This document shows positions 32,870 through 41,345 of a stretch of 64,000 bases of DNA, one piece after another. This DNA is from Opitutus terrae PB90-1 (GTDB lineage Bacteria; Verrucomicrobiota; Verrucomicrobiia; Opitutales; Opitutaceae), in contig NC_010571.1 in NCBI RefSeq assembly GCF_000019965.1, positions 3,233,001 to 3,297,000 of the forward strand. Reading direction: 5' to 3'. How positions within the stretch are numbered: the stretch's first letter is position 1; the number at the start of each line of letters is the position of its first letter. The position numbers and the translations under genes were made by a program. Below the pieces are notes generated by a model. It was given only the letters and a program-made list of their open reading frames with translations. It searched no databases and was not told where the DNA came from.

Positions 32870-33109
32870 CGAATGAGAACTCGCGCGGCGGACATTTTTC
32901 GCGCTCGGATTGTAAGCTTGGGCGTGAGCGGGCAGGTGGTTGCTTTTCTGTCTCGGGCGGCCAGGAGGCCGTTGACCTCGAGCCATCGCGTGCAGGTCGT
33001 TCGCCCCGGCCCCGTAGAGCCGCACGTTGCCGGTTCGGCTGGTTTCGGCGATGGCCACCTGCGTGTCTACCAGATGGACATCGAGCCCGACATCCTTATT
33101 CGTCTTCAC
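32870..33109 (-). pseudogene. IS110-like transposase N-terminal remnant
   Basis: Reading from a GTG at 33109, the peptide KTNKDVGLDVHLVDTQVAIA followed by ETSRTGNVRLYG matches the start of IS110-family DEDD transposases (xGLDVHKxxxxVAVxxxG). After about 40 residues the match fades, and the rest looks frameshifted and truncated. No terminal repeats are recognised, which is normal for IS110. It marks past insertion activity in this accessory stretch. Confidence 0.45.
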
Positions 33110-33253
33110 GTGCTGGTCCTCGCTTTTGGTTGGCTGGTTGAACGCCAGTTCCCTGTGGATAGGCTCCACTCCGGTGGAGTAACCCACGTCGACGAGGGCG
33201 ATCATCTCTCCTTTCCGCTACGCGGCACGCAGCTATAGTGTCTGGGCATAACG

Positions 33254-33566
33254 GTGAAAAGAATACTGTGGGCAATCTTGGTCGCCGTTAGCATGCTTGA
33301 TGGCGCCGGTGCTGAGTACGTCAGCCCGCTTGCGACCTTGAGGTTGCCAGACGGTTGGAAGCAGGTGGAGAGCGGAGTTGAAGATACCCTGATCTTTACT
33401 TCGGAGTCGGGACGGGAACAGATCGTGGTGGTGGTCGAAAAGCTACCGCGGCAGCGCAGAGGCAACGGCTGACCGGCGGAGGTTTGTCGCGGTTTACGAT
33501 GCCACCGGAAAAACCGAAACGGAGTTCCAATGTTGGGCGACAGGCTTGATGGAGGCGATCAGGTGA
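33254..33566 (+). pseudogene. Small secreted protein broken by a frameshift
   Basis: A signal peptide (MKRILWAILVAVSMLDGAGA) leads into LRLPDGWKQVESGVEDTLIF and ends prematurely at 33472. A +1 shift at about 33445 (CTACCGCGGC) would restore a frame reading EATADRRRFVAVYDATGKTE and ending at 33566, with a plausible C-terminus (CWATGLMEAIR). About 104 residues would be expected if the frame were repaired. Function is unknown. It could be a sequencing or assembly error rather than a true mutation. Confidence 0.55.
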
Positions 33567-33692
33567 GACGGCCGATGCAGCCGCCCCAACCCAACACGGG
33601 CAGCTGTCCGTCTTCAGACGATTCACCTGCCTCCAGGCCTCCGCCCTGGCTCGGCCCGCGTGGCTGATCTCCGGTCGTTAACCAAAATCAAC

Positions 33693-34283
33693 ATGCGAAT
33701 CCTCAGTATCGTTCTGGCTATCGCGATGTGCTGCGATGCCGTTGCACAGAAGGACGCCGAGCTCGCTCGCTTCGAGAAGCTCGCAAGCGAAGGCGATGCC
33801 CGAGCGATGACCGAGCTCGGACTACGTTACCATGAAGGTCGGGGAGTCAGACAAGACTACGCGGTCGCTTACGACTGGTATATGAAAGCGATCGAGAAGG
33901 GCGATGGCGATGCGTTCAACAATCTCGGAGTGTTGCATCGCGACGGTCTAGGTGTTCCGAAGAATCAGAAAATCGCCTACCTCATTTTTCTCGCGATCCA
34001 CATGGAAGGGATGGGAGATGACGAGACGCAAATTCGCGCCGGCAGAAACCTTCAACGGCTCGTGGACCAGCTGCCTAAGGCAGACGTCTACGAAGCGCTG
34101 TCTTACACCTGGCCATATGTGGTGCAGATACTGAAAAGTCGCGGCGAAGACCTTAAGGCCGGACCTGATGTCTTGCCGTCGAAGGACCGCCCGCGCATCC
34201 GGGACAACGGTTGGTGGCTCGACAGCGAACGTGCGAAGATGACGTTCGAATCGCCATCCCCCTGGAACGAGAAGAAAAGCTGA
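33693..34283 (+). CDS. Exported Sel1-repeat protein
   Basis: A 196-residue protein with a signal peptide (MRILSIVLAIAMCCDAVAQ). Two Sel1-like repeats follow: one at about 34-66 (ARAMTELGLRYHEGRGVRQD) and one at about 70-102 (GDAFNNLGVLHRDGLGVPKN). Sel1 repeats are protein-protein interaction scaffolds of the TPR-like kind. The rest (about 105-196) is helical and unassigned. It is followed by a convergent metallophosphoesterase gene 51 bp away. GC content is lower than average, suggesting accessory origin. Confidence 0.82.
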   Translation: MRILSIVLAIAMCCDAVAQKDAELARFEKLASEGDARAMTELGLRYHEGRGVRQDYAVAYDWYMKAIEKGDGDAFNNLGVLHRDGLGVPKNQKIAYLIFLAIHMEGMGDDETQIRAGRNLQRLVDQLPKADVYEALSYTWPYVVQILKSRGEDLKAGPDVLPSKDRPRIRDNGWWLDSERAKMTFESPSPWNEKKS

Positions 34284-34334
34284 CCGGATGCTAACCGCGG
34301 GCTAAGTCACGCCACGCCCCGACAACGAGCCCTC

Positions 34335-35144
34335 TTACGCCGCGGCGGCGAGGGAGTCGGCGGTGGCCGCGTCGCTGCTTTCAGCGCGGGGGAAGAGCCG
34401 GATGAAATCGGCGAAGGTGACGAGCTCGTAGCGGCCGTCCCAGTGCTCGACGATCGCGGTGAGCGACTCGACCCAGTCGCCGGAATTGAGATAGTGAACG
34501 TCGCCGACGCGCTTGTCGGCGGCGGAGTGGATGTGGCCGCACATGACGCCGATGCAGCCGCGCTCGCGGGCGAGTTGCGCGAGGTGCGTCTCGAATTTCG
34601 ACACATGGCTCACCGCGGACTTCACGCGGGCCTTGATCGCCTTGCTGAGCGACCAGGTGTCGAGTCCGCGCCAGGCCCGCCAAGCGTTGTAGATCCGATT
34701 CAGTCGCAGCAGCGCGCGATAGCCCCAGTCGCCGAGGTGCGCGAGAAAAACGAAATCGCGCGTCACCACGTCGAATACGTCGCCGTGCAGCACGAGATAC
34801 GGACCGCGCAGCCCGTGGTGAACGTGGTCCTCGACGATCTGCAGGTTCTCGAACTGCAGCGGCAGAAACGAGGTGAGGACGTCGTCGTGGTTGCCGCGGA
34901 GATAGACAATCTCCGTGTCCCGTTTCTCGAGCTTCTTGAGCACGATCCGAACGAAGCGGGTGTGCGCCTTGGTCCATCGGCCCGAGCGCGTAAGTTGCCA
35001 GCCGTCGATGATGTCGCCGTTGAGGATCAGCTTCGCGCAGCGGACGTGCCGGAGAAAATGATTCACCTCGTCGATCTTGCAGTCGGGCGTGCCGAGGTGG
35101 ACGTCGGAGAGGATGACGGTGCGGACATCGAGGCGTGGTTTCAT
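34335..35144 (-). CDS. UDP-2,3-diacylglucosamine hydrolase-like metallophosphoesterase
   Basis: A 269-residue calcineurin-fold phosphoesterase. The metal ligands are visible: DVH at 14-16, GDIIDGW with Asp44, GNHDD with Asn85-His86, and GHIH near 198-200. This type resembles LpxH/LpxI-like hydrolases of lipid A synthesis, but it matches best the branch found beside glycolipid glycosyltransferases. It starts at the ATG at 35144, 20 bp after the upstream glycosyltransferase stop, so it is the third gene of that operon. Substrate is uncertain. Confidence 0.85.
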   Translation of the reverse strand: MKPRLDVRTVILSDVHLGTPDCKIDEVNHFLRHVRCAKLILNGDIIDGWQLTRSGRWTKAHTRFVRIVLKKLEKRDTEIVYLRGNHDDVLTSFLPLQFENLQIVEDHVHHGLRGPYLVLHGDVFDVVTRDFVFLAHLGDWGYRALLRLNRIYNAWRAWRGLDTWSLSKAIKARVKSAVSHVSKFETHLAQLARERGCIGVMCGHIHSAADKRVGDVHYLNSGDWVESLTAIVEHWDGRYELVTFADFIRLFPRAESSDAATADSLAAAA

Positions 35145-35163
35145 GGGCGGAGAGAAACGGTGA

Positions 35164-36351
35164 TTACGCGGCGGCACGTGCGAGACGCGGCACCGGCGAT
35201 GGTTCAGGCGCATCTGGTGAGAGCGGCTGCAGCGTGCTCACGGCGGGAAAGTGTCCCAGCACGTGGCGCGCGATGTCGTCGGCGGCGTCGGGCCGCGCGA
35301 GTGGCCACAGCGCGGCGCGCCATTGCGCCCAGACGCGACCGCGATCGGCGAAGGCGGCGCGTAGCGAGCCAAGGACCGCGGCGGGCGAGGTGGCGAGCGC
35401 GCCCACGCCGTAGCGGCGCAACAGCTCGTAGTTGCCCTCCTCCTGGCCAGGCACGATCTGGCTGACGATCATCGGGCAGAGCGCGGCGATCGCTTCCTGC
35501 GTGGTGGCGCCGCCGGCTTTGCTGATCACGGCATGATGCGTCATCAACAGCCGCGGAATCTGATCGGTCCAGCCGAGCACGCGGGTTGGAAAGGGTCGGC
35601 GAGCTGCGAGTCGCGTCAACCGCGCGCGCAGCGCACGATCGCGACCGACGGCGCAGGTGAGATCCCAGTCAGTTTCCTTCATCAACGCGTGGTCGGTGGC
35701 TTCCGCGTGGCGGGTGCCGGAATGCACGAGGTGCAGCACGCGTGGCCGTGCGAAGTGGGCGAGATCCGGCGGAGCGAGTTGGCGGCCGGCATCGCGAAAC
35801 GCCGCGTCGACAGGAAAACCGCTGACGTGCACCAACGTGGGTGGAAGCCCCGCGCGGAGCAGCACGTCGGCGGAATCGGCGTTGGGCAGAAACCAGCCGT
35901 CGCACGCGGCGCGCCACCACAGCGAGTGGATGCTGATCGAATCGGTGACGACGTTATAGACCGGCGGCAGCCGGACGCCGCGCGCGCGGATCGCCTGCAG
36001 GAAAAACGCATACAGTGGATAAGTGCAGCAGATCGCGGCCGGCGGATCGCGTCGCAGTCGCTCCGCCAGCACGCCGATTTCCCGGTGGAAGAGCCAGAGC
36101 CGGCGCTGGATGAACTCGGAGTCGTCAATCCAGGCGTAGAACCGGCTCCAGACGCGCGGCGCGCCGTTGATCAAGCTGAGATAGAGCTGTCGCGAAGCGG
36201 CGTTGAGTCGCGGGGAGGCGGCGGCGAAGGCGTCGAACACCGCGACGCGGGCCGGTGGGTCGCAGCGCTCGAACGCGGCGGCGAGCGCGCGAGCGGCGGC
36301 GTTGTGGCCTTCGCCGAAGCCGGCGGTGAGAATCAGGATGCGAGGAGTCAT
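35164..36351 (-). CDS. MGDG synthase-like glycosyltransferase (GT28 family)
   Basis: A 395-residue GT-B fold enzyme. The N-terminal glycine-rich acceptor loop LTAGFGEGHN is at about 7-16, and the C-terminal sugar-nucleotide region reads VISKAGGATTQEAIAA, then IVPGQEEGNYELL. These are typical of diacylglycerol glucosyl/galactosyltransferases and MurG relatives. The start ATG at 36351 overlaps the upstream stop (ATGA), showing translational coupling with the GT4 gene. It is predicted to make a membrane glycolipid; the donor sugar is not readable from sequence. Confidence 0.88.
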   Translation of the reverse strand: MTPRILILTAGFGEGHNAAARALAAAFERCDPPARVAVFDAFAAASPRLNAASRQLYLSLINGAPRVWSRFYAWIDDSEFIQRRLWLFHREIGVLAERLRRDPPAAICCTYPLYAFFLQAIRARGVRLPPVYNVVTDSISIHSLWWRAACDGWFLPNADSADVLLRAGLPPTLVHVSGFPVDAAFRDAGRQLAPPDLAHFARPRVLHLVHSGTRHAEATDHALMKETDWDLTCAVGRDRALRARLTRLAARRPFPTRVLGWTDQIPRLLMTHHAVISKAGGATTQEAIAALCPMIVSQIVPGQEEGNYELLRRYGVGALATSPAAVLGSLRAAFADRGRVWAQWRAALWPLARPDAADDIARHVLGHFPAVSTLQPLSPDAPEPSPVPRLARAAA

Positions 36352-37544
36352 GGCGAGGATTCTGCGGTGGGCGAAGCTCGGACCGAAAAAGCGAGGGGCG
36401 TGCGGGCGGCGGCCGGCTGGGCTTCGGCGATCACCTCCAGCAGGTCGGCCTCGAAGCGCGCGATGACGCGCGGCCATGATTGCTCCGCCAGCGCGGCGCG
36501 CGCGGCCGTGCGCAGTCGCTCACGCAGGCCGGCGCTGCTCGCGAGCGCCACGGCGGCATCGACCAAAGCATCGGGCGCAGCGCATGGGACGTTGAGTCCA
36601 TTGACGCCGGAACGGATGAACAGCCGCGCGGAGGCGTAGTCGAACGCCGCGACCGCGAGTCCGCTGGCCATCGCCTCGGTGAGCACATTGCCGAACGTCT
36701 CGGTCAGGCTCGCGTGAACGTAGATGTCGGCCGAGGCGTAGTACTGCGCGAGTTCGTCGCGCGAGACGAATCCGGTGAAACGAAACTCCGGGTGCGCGCG
36801 CTCAAGCGATGCACGCAACGGGCCGTCGCCGACCAGCACGAACCGGCAGTGCGGCTGCGCGGAGCGCATCGCGGCGAAGGTGGCGAGGAGCAGGGGATAG
36901 TTCTTCTCGGCGGCCATCCGGCCCACATGCAGCACCACGGGATCGTCGGGGCCGGCGCCCCAGCGGGCGCGCAGCGGGGCGGAGCGCCGTGCGGGCGTGA
37001 ACTGCGCGGTGTCCACGCCGCGCGAAAACAGCCGAAGATTCGCGAACCCGAGCTGCGCGAGTTCCTCGCGCAGCTCCAGCGTCGGCACGAACGTGCAACG
37101 CGTGCGGTTGTGCACGCGCCGCAGCCAGCCCAGCGCGATGCGCTCGAGCGGCGCACAGCGGTAGTGGCGCATGTAGCGGTGAAAGTTGGTGTGGAAGCTC
37201 GACGTCACCGGGATCCGCAGCGCCCGCGCGGCGCGAATGGCCGAGGCGCCGAGCGGTCCTTCGGTGACGACGTGGACGAGATCCGGGCGCTCGGTCCGCC
37301 AGTAGCGTCGGAGCGCGAGCGGCGCGGGCAGGCCGACCCGGAGCAACGGGTAGCCGGGGATCGGCACGCCCGGCAGCGGCACTTCGCGGTAGGGCTCGCC
37401 GATTAGAAACCGGTCGCGGCGAGCGGGGCGAAAAACCGTGACGGCGTGATTTCGCCGGCTGAGTTCGCGGGCGACGTGGCCGAAGGTCAGCGCGACCCCG
37501 TTGATCTCGGGGGGGAAGGTTTCAGTGACGATGCTCAGCTTCAT
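36348..37544 (-). CDS. GT4-family glycosyltransferase
   Basis: A 398-residue GT-B enzyme close to GDP-mannose-dependent and diacylglycerol-glucuronate-type mannosyltransferases. The N-terminus TETFPPEINGVA and SFHTNFHRYMRHY are typical. The EX7E motif is in ETFGNVLTEAMASG (about 294-307), with HVGRMAAEKN at the start of the C-terminal domain. It is first in the operon GT4-GT28-phosphoesterase. The three genes probably build a phosphate-free glycolipid, an inference from the family pairings. Confidence 0.9.
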   Translation of the reverse strand: MKLSIVTETFPPEINGVALTFGHVARELSRRNHAVTVFRPARRDRFLIGEPYREVPLPGVPIPGYPLLRVGLPAPLALRRYWRTERPDLVHVVTEGPLGASAIRAARALRIPVTSSFHTNFHRYMRHYRCAPLERIALGWLRRVHNRTRCTFVPTLELREELAQLGFANLRLFSRGVDTAQFTPARRSAPLRARWGAGPDDPVVLHVGRMAAEKNYPLLLATFAAMRSAQPHCRFVLVGDGPLRASLERAHPEFRFTGFVSRDELAQYYASADIYVHASLTETFGNVLTEAMASGLAVAAFDYASARLFIRSGVNGLNVPCAAPDALVDAAVALASSAGLRERLRTAARAALAEQSWPRVIARFEADLLEVIAEAQPAAARTPLAFSVRASPTAESSP

Positions 37545-37713
37545 GGCCGACGGTGGCCGGAGCGGTTCCGGCGCGGCCCGAAGATGGCGTGGATGTGAGG
37601 CAGTTAGGGGGCGAATCCGTTACGTTTTTGTGAAGCTCAAGCCTGGCCCAAAATTGACGAAGTTCGGGATTGCACAGGTTTTCTTGGTTTCTAGCGTCAG
37701 CTCTTTTACGTGA
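37545..37713. promoter_or_regulatory. Divergent promoter region between the glycolipid operon and the SNF2 gene
   Basis: This 169-bp spacer is AT-richer on its right side (37612-37700) than the surroundings. It must carry promoters for both directions. I see TTGACG near 37653 and a TTTTACGTGAAT stretch before the SNF2 start, but no symmetrical operator. Confidence 0.4.
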
Positions 37714-40482
37714 ATGCAGTCGCACGGCCCTAAGCGCGTATACACACCCCAGTCGCTAGAGTTTTGGTTCGACCGCCTGGAGCGGGATTGGGCGGACGCA
37801 TTCTCGGCCGAAGAGCTCGAAGAGGGGCGCCGGATTTACCGGGACGGGGAGGTGCGGGAGCTGGAACTGACGCCGAAGGACGCGATCATTCACCGGCGGG
37901 TCGAGAAAAAGGATGAATACGCCGTAATTGAATGGGGCACCGAGGGTTTGGCGGTGCGGTCGTCGACGACGGACCGGTCGCTGGCCCACGCGTTGGCGGT
38001 CGCCGGACTGCACGAGATCGAGGAGTTGGTGGCGGACGAGATTTCGCCGCTGCCGGGCGAGACCAAGCCGGCCGTGGACGCGGATCCGGCGGGCAACGGA
38101 CATGGGACGCTCAACGGAAAAGACGGAAATGCGCCCGCCAACGGCGGCGGCAATGGGCATGGTCTCGCGCCCAACGGTCACGGCACTGCCACGAACGGCC
38201 ATGGGAACGGGAACGGCCAGGGGAAATTGGCGGCCGGCGGGACCTTGGCGGCAGGGCAGGGTGACGGCGCGTCGGGGGCAGCCACCGGTCCTTCACGCAC
38301 GCTCGTCCTCGTGTTCAAGACGAAGACGGCGGGATTGACTTTCCAAGCGTTCTGGGCCGAGGCCGAGGGGAAGGCGCGCGTGCCCGCGTTGGGCACTCCG
38401 GCGCATGCCAATGGCAACGGCCACGTGACCAGTGCGGAGCGCGCCAAGCTCATCGGGCTCGCGGCTTACGCGCGGAAGGCGCACTTCCAATATCATCAGG
38501 AGACCGGGGTGTACCTGATGGAGTCGCTGGTAGAGATCCCGAACTTCCTGAAGACCGTGCTTCCGGCGTGGCGGAAGTTGTTCGTGATCGATCTCGACGA
38601 CAAGGCGGCGAACCTGCTGAAGGGCACGCGCACCGTGGAAATCGAAGCGGTGGCGGAAATGGTGGCACCCGCGAGCGGCTCGGCCGGTGAGGCGATGGGC
38701 AGCGGCACCGCGACGGGGGGAGCGGGGAGCGGCGCGCGCGGGATGGGCCTCGACCTGCGCTGGATTTTCCGGGCGGGAGAGCGGATGCTGACCGAGACCG
38801 AGGTGAACGCGTTGCTGAAGAAGGGCGGCGCGCCGGTGATCCTGCCGAACCTCGGGATCGTTTCGCTGCCGACCGAAAAATGGGAGTCGTTCCGCGCCTG
38901 GCGCGAGAACCTGGAGCAGACTCAGGCGGCGGGCGCGGCTTCGCCGTATCTTGTCTTTTCGCTGTTCAACGACGCGCGGCTGAAGCTGACGCTTTCGCCC
39001 GAAATCGACGCGTGGCGGCAGCGCGTGTTGAGCGCGCCCGAGGCGCCGCCGGAGCTGCCGGAGGTGTTGCGCCCTTACCAGCGGCGCGGCGTCGAGTGGC
39101 TGGCGCATCTCTGCAACGTGGGTTGCCACGGGCTGCTGGCGGACGAAATGGGTTTGGGCAAGACGCTGCAGGTGATCACGCTGCTGGCGACGCGACCGGA
39201 GGCCGACCGGCCGAGCCTGGTGGTGTGCCCGGCGAGCGTGGTGCCGGTGTGGCGCGAGGAAATCGCGCGGTTCCAGCCGGACCTGGCGGTTGACGTGCTG
39301 AAGACGGGCAACGATTTCACCAAACCGTCGAACGGACCGGTGCTGTGGCTCGCGAGCTACACGCAGCTGCGCAAGCATCGCGAACTGCTCGCGGCGCACG
39401 AGTTCGGCTACGTCATTCTCGACGAGGGGCAGTTCATCAAGAATCCGGACGCGAAGGTCACGCAGGCGTGCTTCGCGATTCGCGCGCGGCACCGGATCGT
39501 GTTGACCGGCACGCCGCTGGAGAACCGTCAGCTCGATCTTTGGAGCATTTTCCGTTTCCTGCTGCCGGGGCTGCTGGGCTCGCGGTCGAGTTTCGAGAGT
39601 GCGCTGCTCGTCGACCGGGCGGGCACGCTGGAGCGGCTGCGCGTGCAGCTGGCGCCGTTCATCCTTCGCCGGACCAAGAAGGAAGTGGCGCAGGAACTGC
39701 CGGAGAAGATCGAGATGGATCTGCTCTGCCCGCTGACCGACGTGCAACGCGCAGAATACGCGCGGATCTGCACGGAAGGCCTGCAGCGGTTGGGGGACGA
39801 CGTCGGCGCGGCGATGCGCGAAAAATCGTTTGGGTTCCTCGCGCTGCTCACACGGCTGCGCCAGACCTGCTGCGACCCGGACATGCTGCCGTGGCTCAAG
39901 TCGCCGCTGGCCGACTCGGGCAAGATCGCGCTGCTGATGGAGAAACTCGCTGAAGTGGTAAGCAGCGGGCACAAGGTCGTGATCTTTTCGCAGTTCGTGA
40001 TGTTCCTCGACCGCGTGCGCGCGGCGTTGAACGAGCGGTTCCCAGAGCTGCCGCATTTCGAACTCACCGGCATGACGCTGGACCGGTTGAAGCCGGTGCA
40101 GCAGTTCCAGAACGCGCCCGGCGCGGCGGTAATGCTCGTGTCGCTCAAGGCGGCGGGCACCGGGATCACGTTGCACGCGGCGGATTACGTTTTCCTGCTC
40201 GACCCGTGGTGGAATCCGGCGGTGGAGGCGCAGGCGGTCGATCGCGTGCACCGGATCGGTCAGACCAACACGGTGTTCGTGTATCGCATGGTGACCGCGG
40301 GCACGATCGAGGAGCGGATCCAGGCGCTGAAGGAAGAAAAGCGGGATCTGTTCGAGAAGCTCGTTGGCGGGCTCGGCGGCGACTTCGATCTCGGCCAGCA
40401 TTTCACTTCGCTGCGCGGGTTGGTGCAGCTGACGTCGCAGGTCGAGCCGGAGCCGGAGCTCGCGGCGTATACGGTCGACTGA
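37714..40482 (+). CDS. SNF2-family DEAD/H ATPase with Asn-Gly-His-rich linker
   Basis: A 922-residue Swi2/Snf2-type DNA-dependent ATPase. The Walker A lies in LADEMGLGKT (Lys483) and the Walker B is DEGQ at 570-573 (DEAH/DEGQ type). TGTPLENRQLDLWSIF and the C-terminal helicase region, with SLKAAGTGITLHAADYV and VDRVHRIGQT, follow. The N-terminal third is a SNF2_Rad54-like accessory region. It is interrupted at about 117-192 by a low-complexity linker rich in NGHG repeats. Its role is probably in chromosome or transcription remodelling like RapA/HepA relatives; the partner is unknown. Confidence 0.9.
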   Translation: MQSHGPKRVYTPQSLEFWFDRLERDWADAFSAEELEEGRRIYRDGEVRELELTPKDAIIHRRVEKKDEYAVIEWGTEGLAVRSSTTDRSLAHALAVAGLHEIEELVADEISPLPGETKPAVDADPAGNGHGTLNGKDGNAPANGGGNGHGLAPNGHGTATNGHGNGNGQGKLAAGGTLAAGQGDGASGAATGPSRTLVLVFKTKTAGLTFQAFWAEAEGKARVPALGTPAHANGNGHVTSAERAKLIGLAAYARKAHFQYHQETGVYLMESLVEIPNFLKTVLPAWRKLFVIDLDDKAANLLKGTRTVEIEAVAEMVAPASGSAGEAMGSGTATGGAGSGARGMGLDLRWIFRAGERMLTETEVNALLKKGGAPVILPNLGIVSLPTEKWESFRAWRENLEQTQAAGAASPYLVFSLFNDARLKLTLSPEIDAWRQRVLSAPEAPPELPEVLRPYQRRGVEWLAHLCNVGCHGLLADEMGLGKTLQVITLLATRPEADRPSLVVCPASVVPVWREEIARFQPDLAVDVLKTGNDFTKPSNGPVLWLASYTQLRKHRELLAAHEFGYVILDEGQFIKNPDAKVTQACFAIRARHRIVLTGTPLENRQLDLWSIFRFLLPGLLGSRSSFESALLVDRAGTLERLRVQLAPFILRRTKKEVAQELPEKIEMDLLCPLTDVQRAEYARICTEGLQRLGDDVGAAMREKSFGFLALLTRLRQTCCDPDMLPWLKSPLADSGKIALLMEKLAEVVSSGHKVVIFSQFVMFLDRVRAALNERFPELPHFELTGMTLDRLKPVQQFQNAPGAAVMLVSLKAAGTGITLHAADYVFLLDPWWNPAVEAQAVDRVHRIGQTNTVFVYRMVTAGTIEERIQALKEEKRDLFEKLVGGLGGDFDLGQHFTSLRGLVQLTSQVEPEPELAAYTVD

Positions 40483-40499
40483 GCGCCGCGTTGCGCGCG

Positions 40500-40685
40500 G
40501 CGCAGTGGAAGTTTGAAGTGTAAAGTTTAAGGGGGCGGCGCAAGCACCGCTGTGCGGTGCAGCGAAAGTGAAAAGTTTAAGAGGGAGCCGTTACGGACCG
40601 CGGCGCGGCCGTTCCTTAAACTTCAACTTCAAATCTTAAGTTCGCGTCGCGTCCCGGCGCAACGCGCCGGGACGCGACGCGAAGC
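40500..40685. repeat. Inverted heptamer arrays plus palindromes downstream of the SNF2 gene
   Basis: Rightward units GAAGTTT GAAGTGT AAAGTTT at about 40508-40530 are repeated as AAAGTGA AAAGTTT at 40564-40579. Complementary units CTTAAA CTTCAAC TTCAAAT CTTAAG lie at 40615-40640. A GCGTCCCGGCG CAA CGCCGGGACGC palindrome ends the block (about 40650-40678). The arrangement predicts a large fold-back structure after the stop codon. The gap holds no gene. Confidence 0.8.
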
Positions 40686-40732
40686 GAGAGAGCTTGTTTC
40701 CGCGGCAGGTGGCGCTAGGTTGCGGTTCGCAC

Positions 40733-41200
40733 GTGGAACCCCCGACGGACCTCATTGCCCAGCCTGACGTAATCATGCTCGACCTGACGGCGAGTTCGCG
40801 GGAAGCGACCCTGCGCGCCCTGCATGCTCGGCTATGCAGCGCGACCGACGCGGTCAGCGATCCCGATCGTTTCCTGCTCGATCTGCTGGAGCGTGCGATG
40901 GTGGCGCCGGTCTGCATCAGCGCGGACGTGGCGACACCGCATGCGCGCACGACGGCGGTCGAGCGGATCGTGCTCGGCGTGGCGCGGACCGCCGCGCCAG
41001 GCGTTGGGTTCGACGGCGAGCATCCCGCGGTACGGCTGATTTTCATGATCGGGACGCCGAAACAGCAGGTGACGGAATATCTCGAGTTGGTGGCGACGAT
41101 CTCGCGAGTGCTGAAAGTTGCCGGGGCGCGGGAGGCGTTGCTCGAGGCGGAGAGTGAAGCGAAATTCCGCGCTGCCTTGTCCCGCGCGGCGGCGACATGA
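40733..41200 (+). CDS. ptsN: PTS IIA (PtsN/EIIA-Ntr-type) phosphocarrier
   Basis: A 155-residue EIIA-fructose/Ntr domain alone. The phosphorylatable histidine is His70 in ATPHART, with the usual LDLTASSREATLRAL N-terminal region. A GTG at 40733 gives the standard family N-terminus; a TTG at 40694 with GAGAGAG upstream is an alternative. No sugar-specific IIB/IIC is near, favouring a regulatory nitrogen-PTS role. HPr and EI-Ntr are not in this window. Its neighbour is a ClC channel, 145 bp downstream. Confidence 0.88.
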   Translation: MEPPTDLIAQPDVIMLDLTASSREATLRALHARLCSATDAVSDPDRFLLDLLERAMVAPVCISADVATPHARTTAVERIVLGVARTAAPGVGFDGEHPAVRLIFMIGTPKQQVTEYLELVATISRVLKVAGAREALLEAESEAKFRAALSRAAAT

Positions 41201-41250
41201 GCGACGGCGTGCTCAGGGGCGGGGCCGAGTTTTCGGGTGGCCTGAACGTG

Positions 41251-41314
41251 GCACGGGCGTCTCGCCCGTGGACGCCACGCCGTTCGACCAGAACACGGGC
41301 GGGACGCCCGTGTC
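41251..41314. repeat. Paired CGGGCG palindromes between ptsN and the ClC gene
   Basis: Two palindromes: GGCACGGGCGTCTCGCCCGT at 41250-41269 and ACACGGGCGGGACGCCCGTG at 41293-41312. The frame upstream of the ClC start is open through this block and would encode GTGVSPV, then NTGGTPV, but the repeat is best taken as non-coding leader. Confidence 0.85.
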
Positions 41315-41345
41315 GCGCCGGTTCAGCGATCGGAGGCAGGCAGCG

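Noticed and set aside
37714-37770. Possible short tRNA or small RNA near the SNF2 start
   Set aside because: No cloverleaf or terminator could be drawn.
41118-41345. N-terminal extension of the ClC channel from an upstream start
   Set aside because: The extension translates a palindromic intergenic repeat (GTGVSPV). The ATG at 41346 gives the normal ClC N-terminus.
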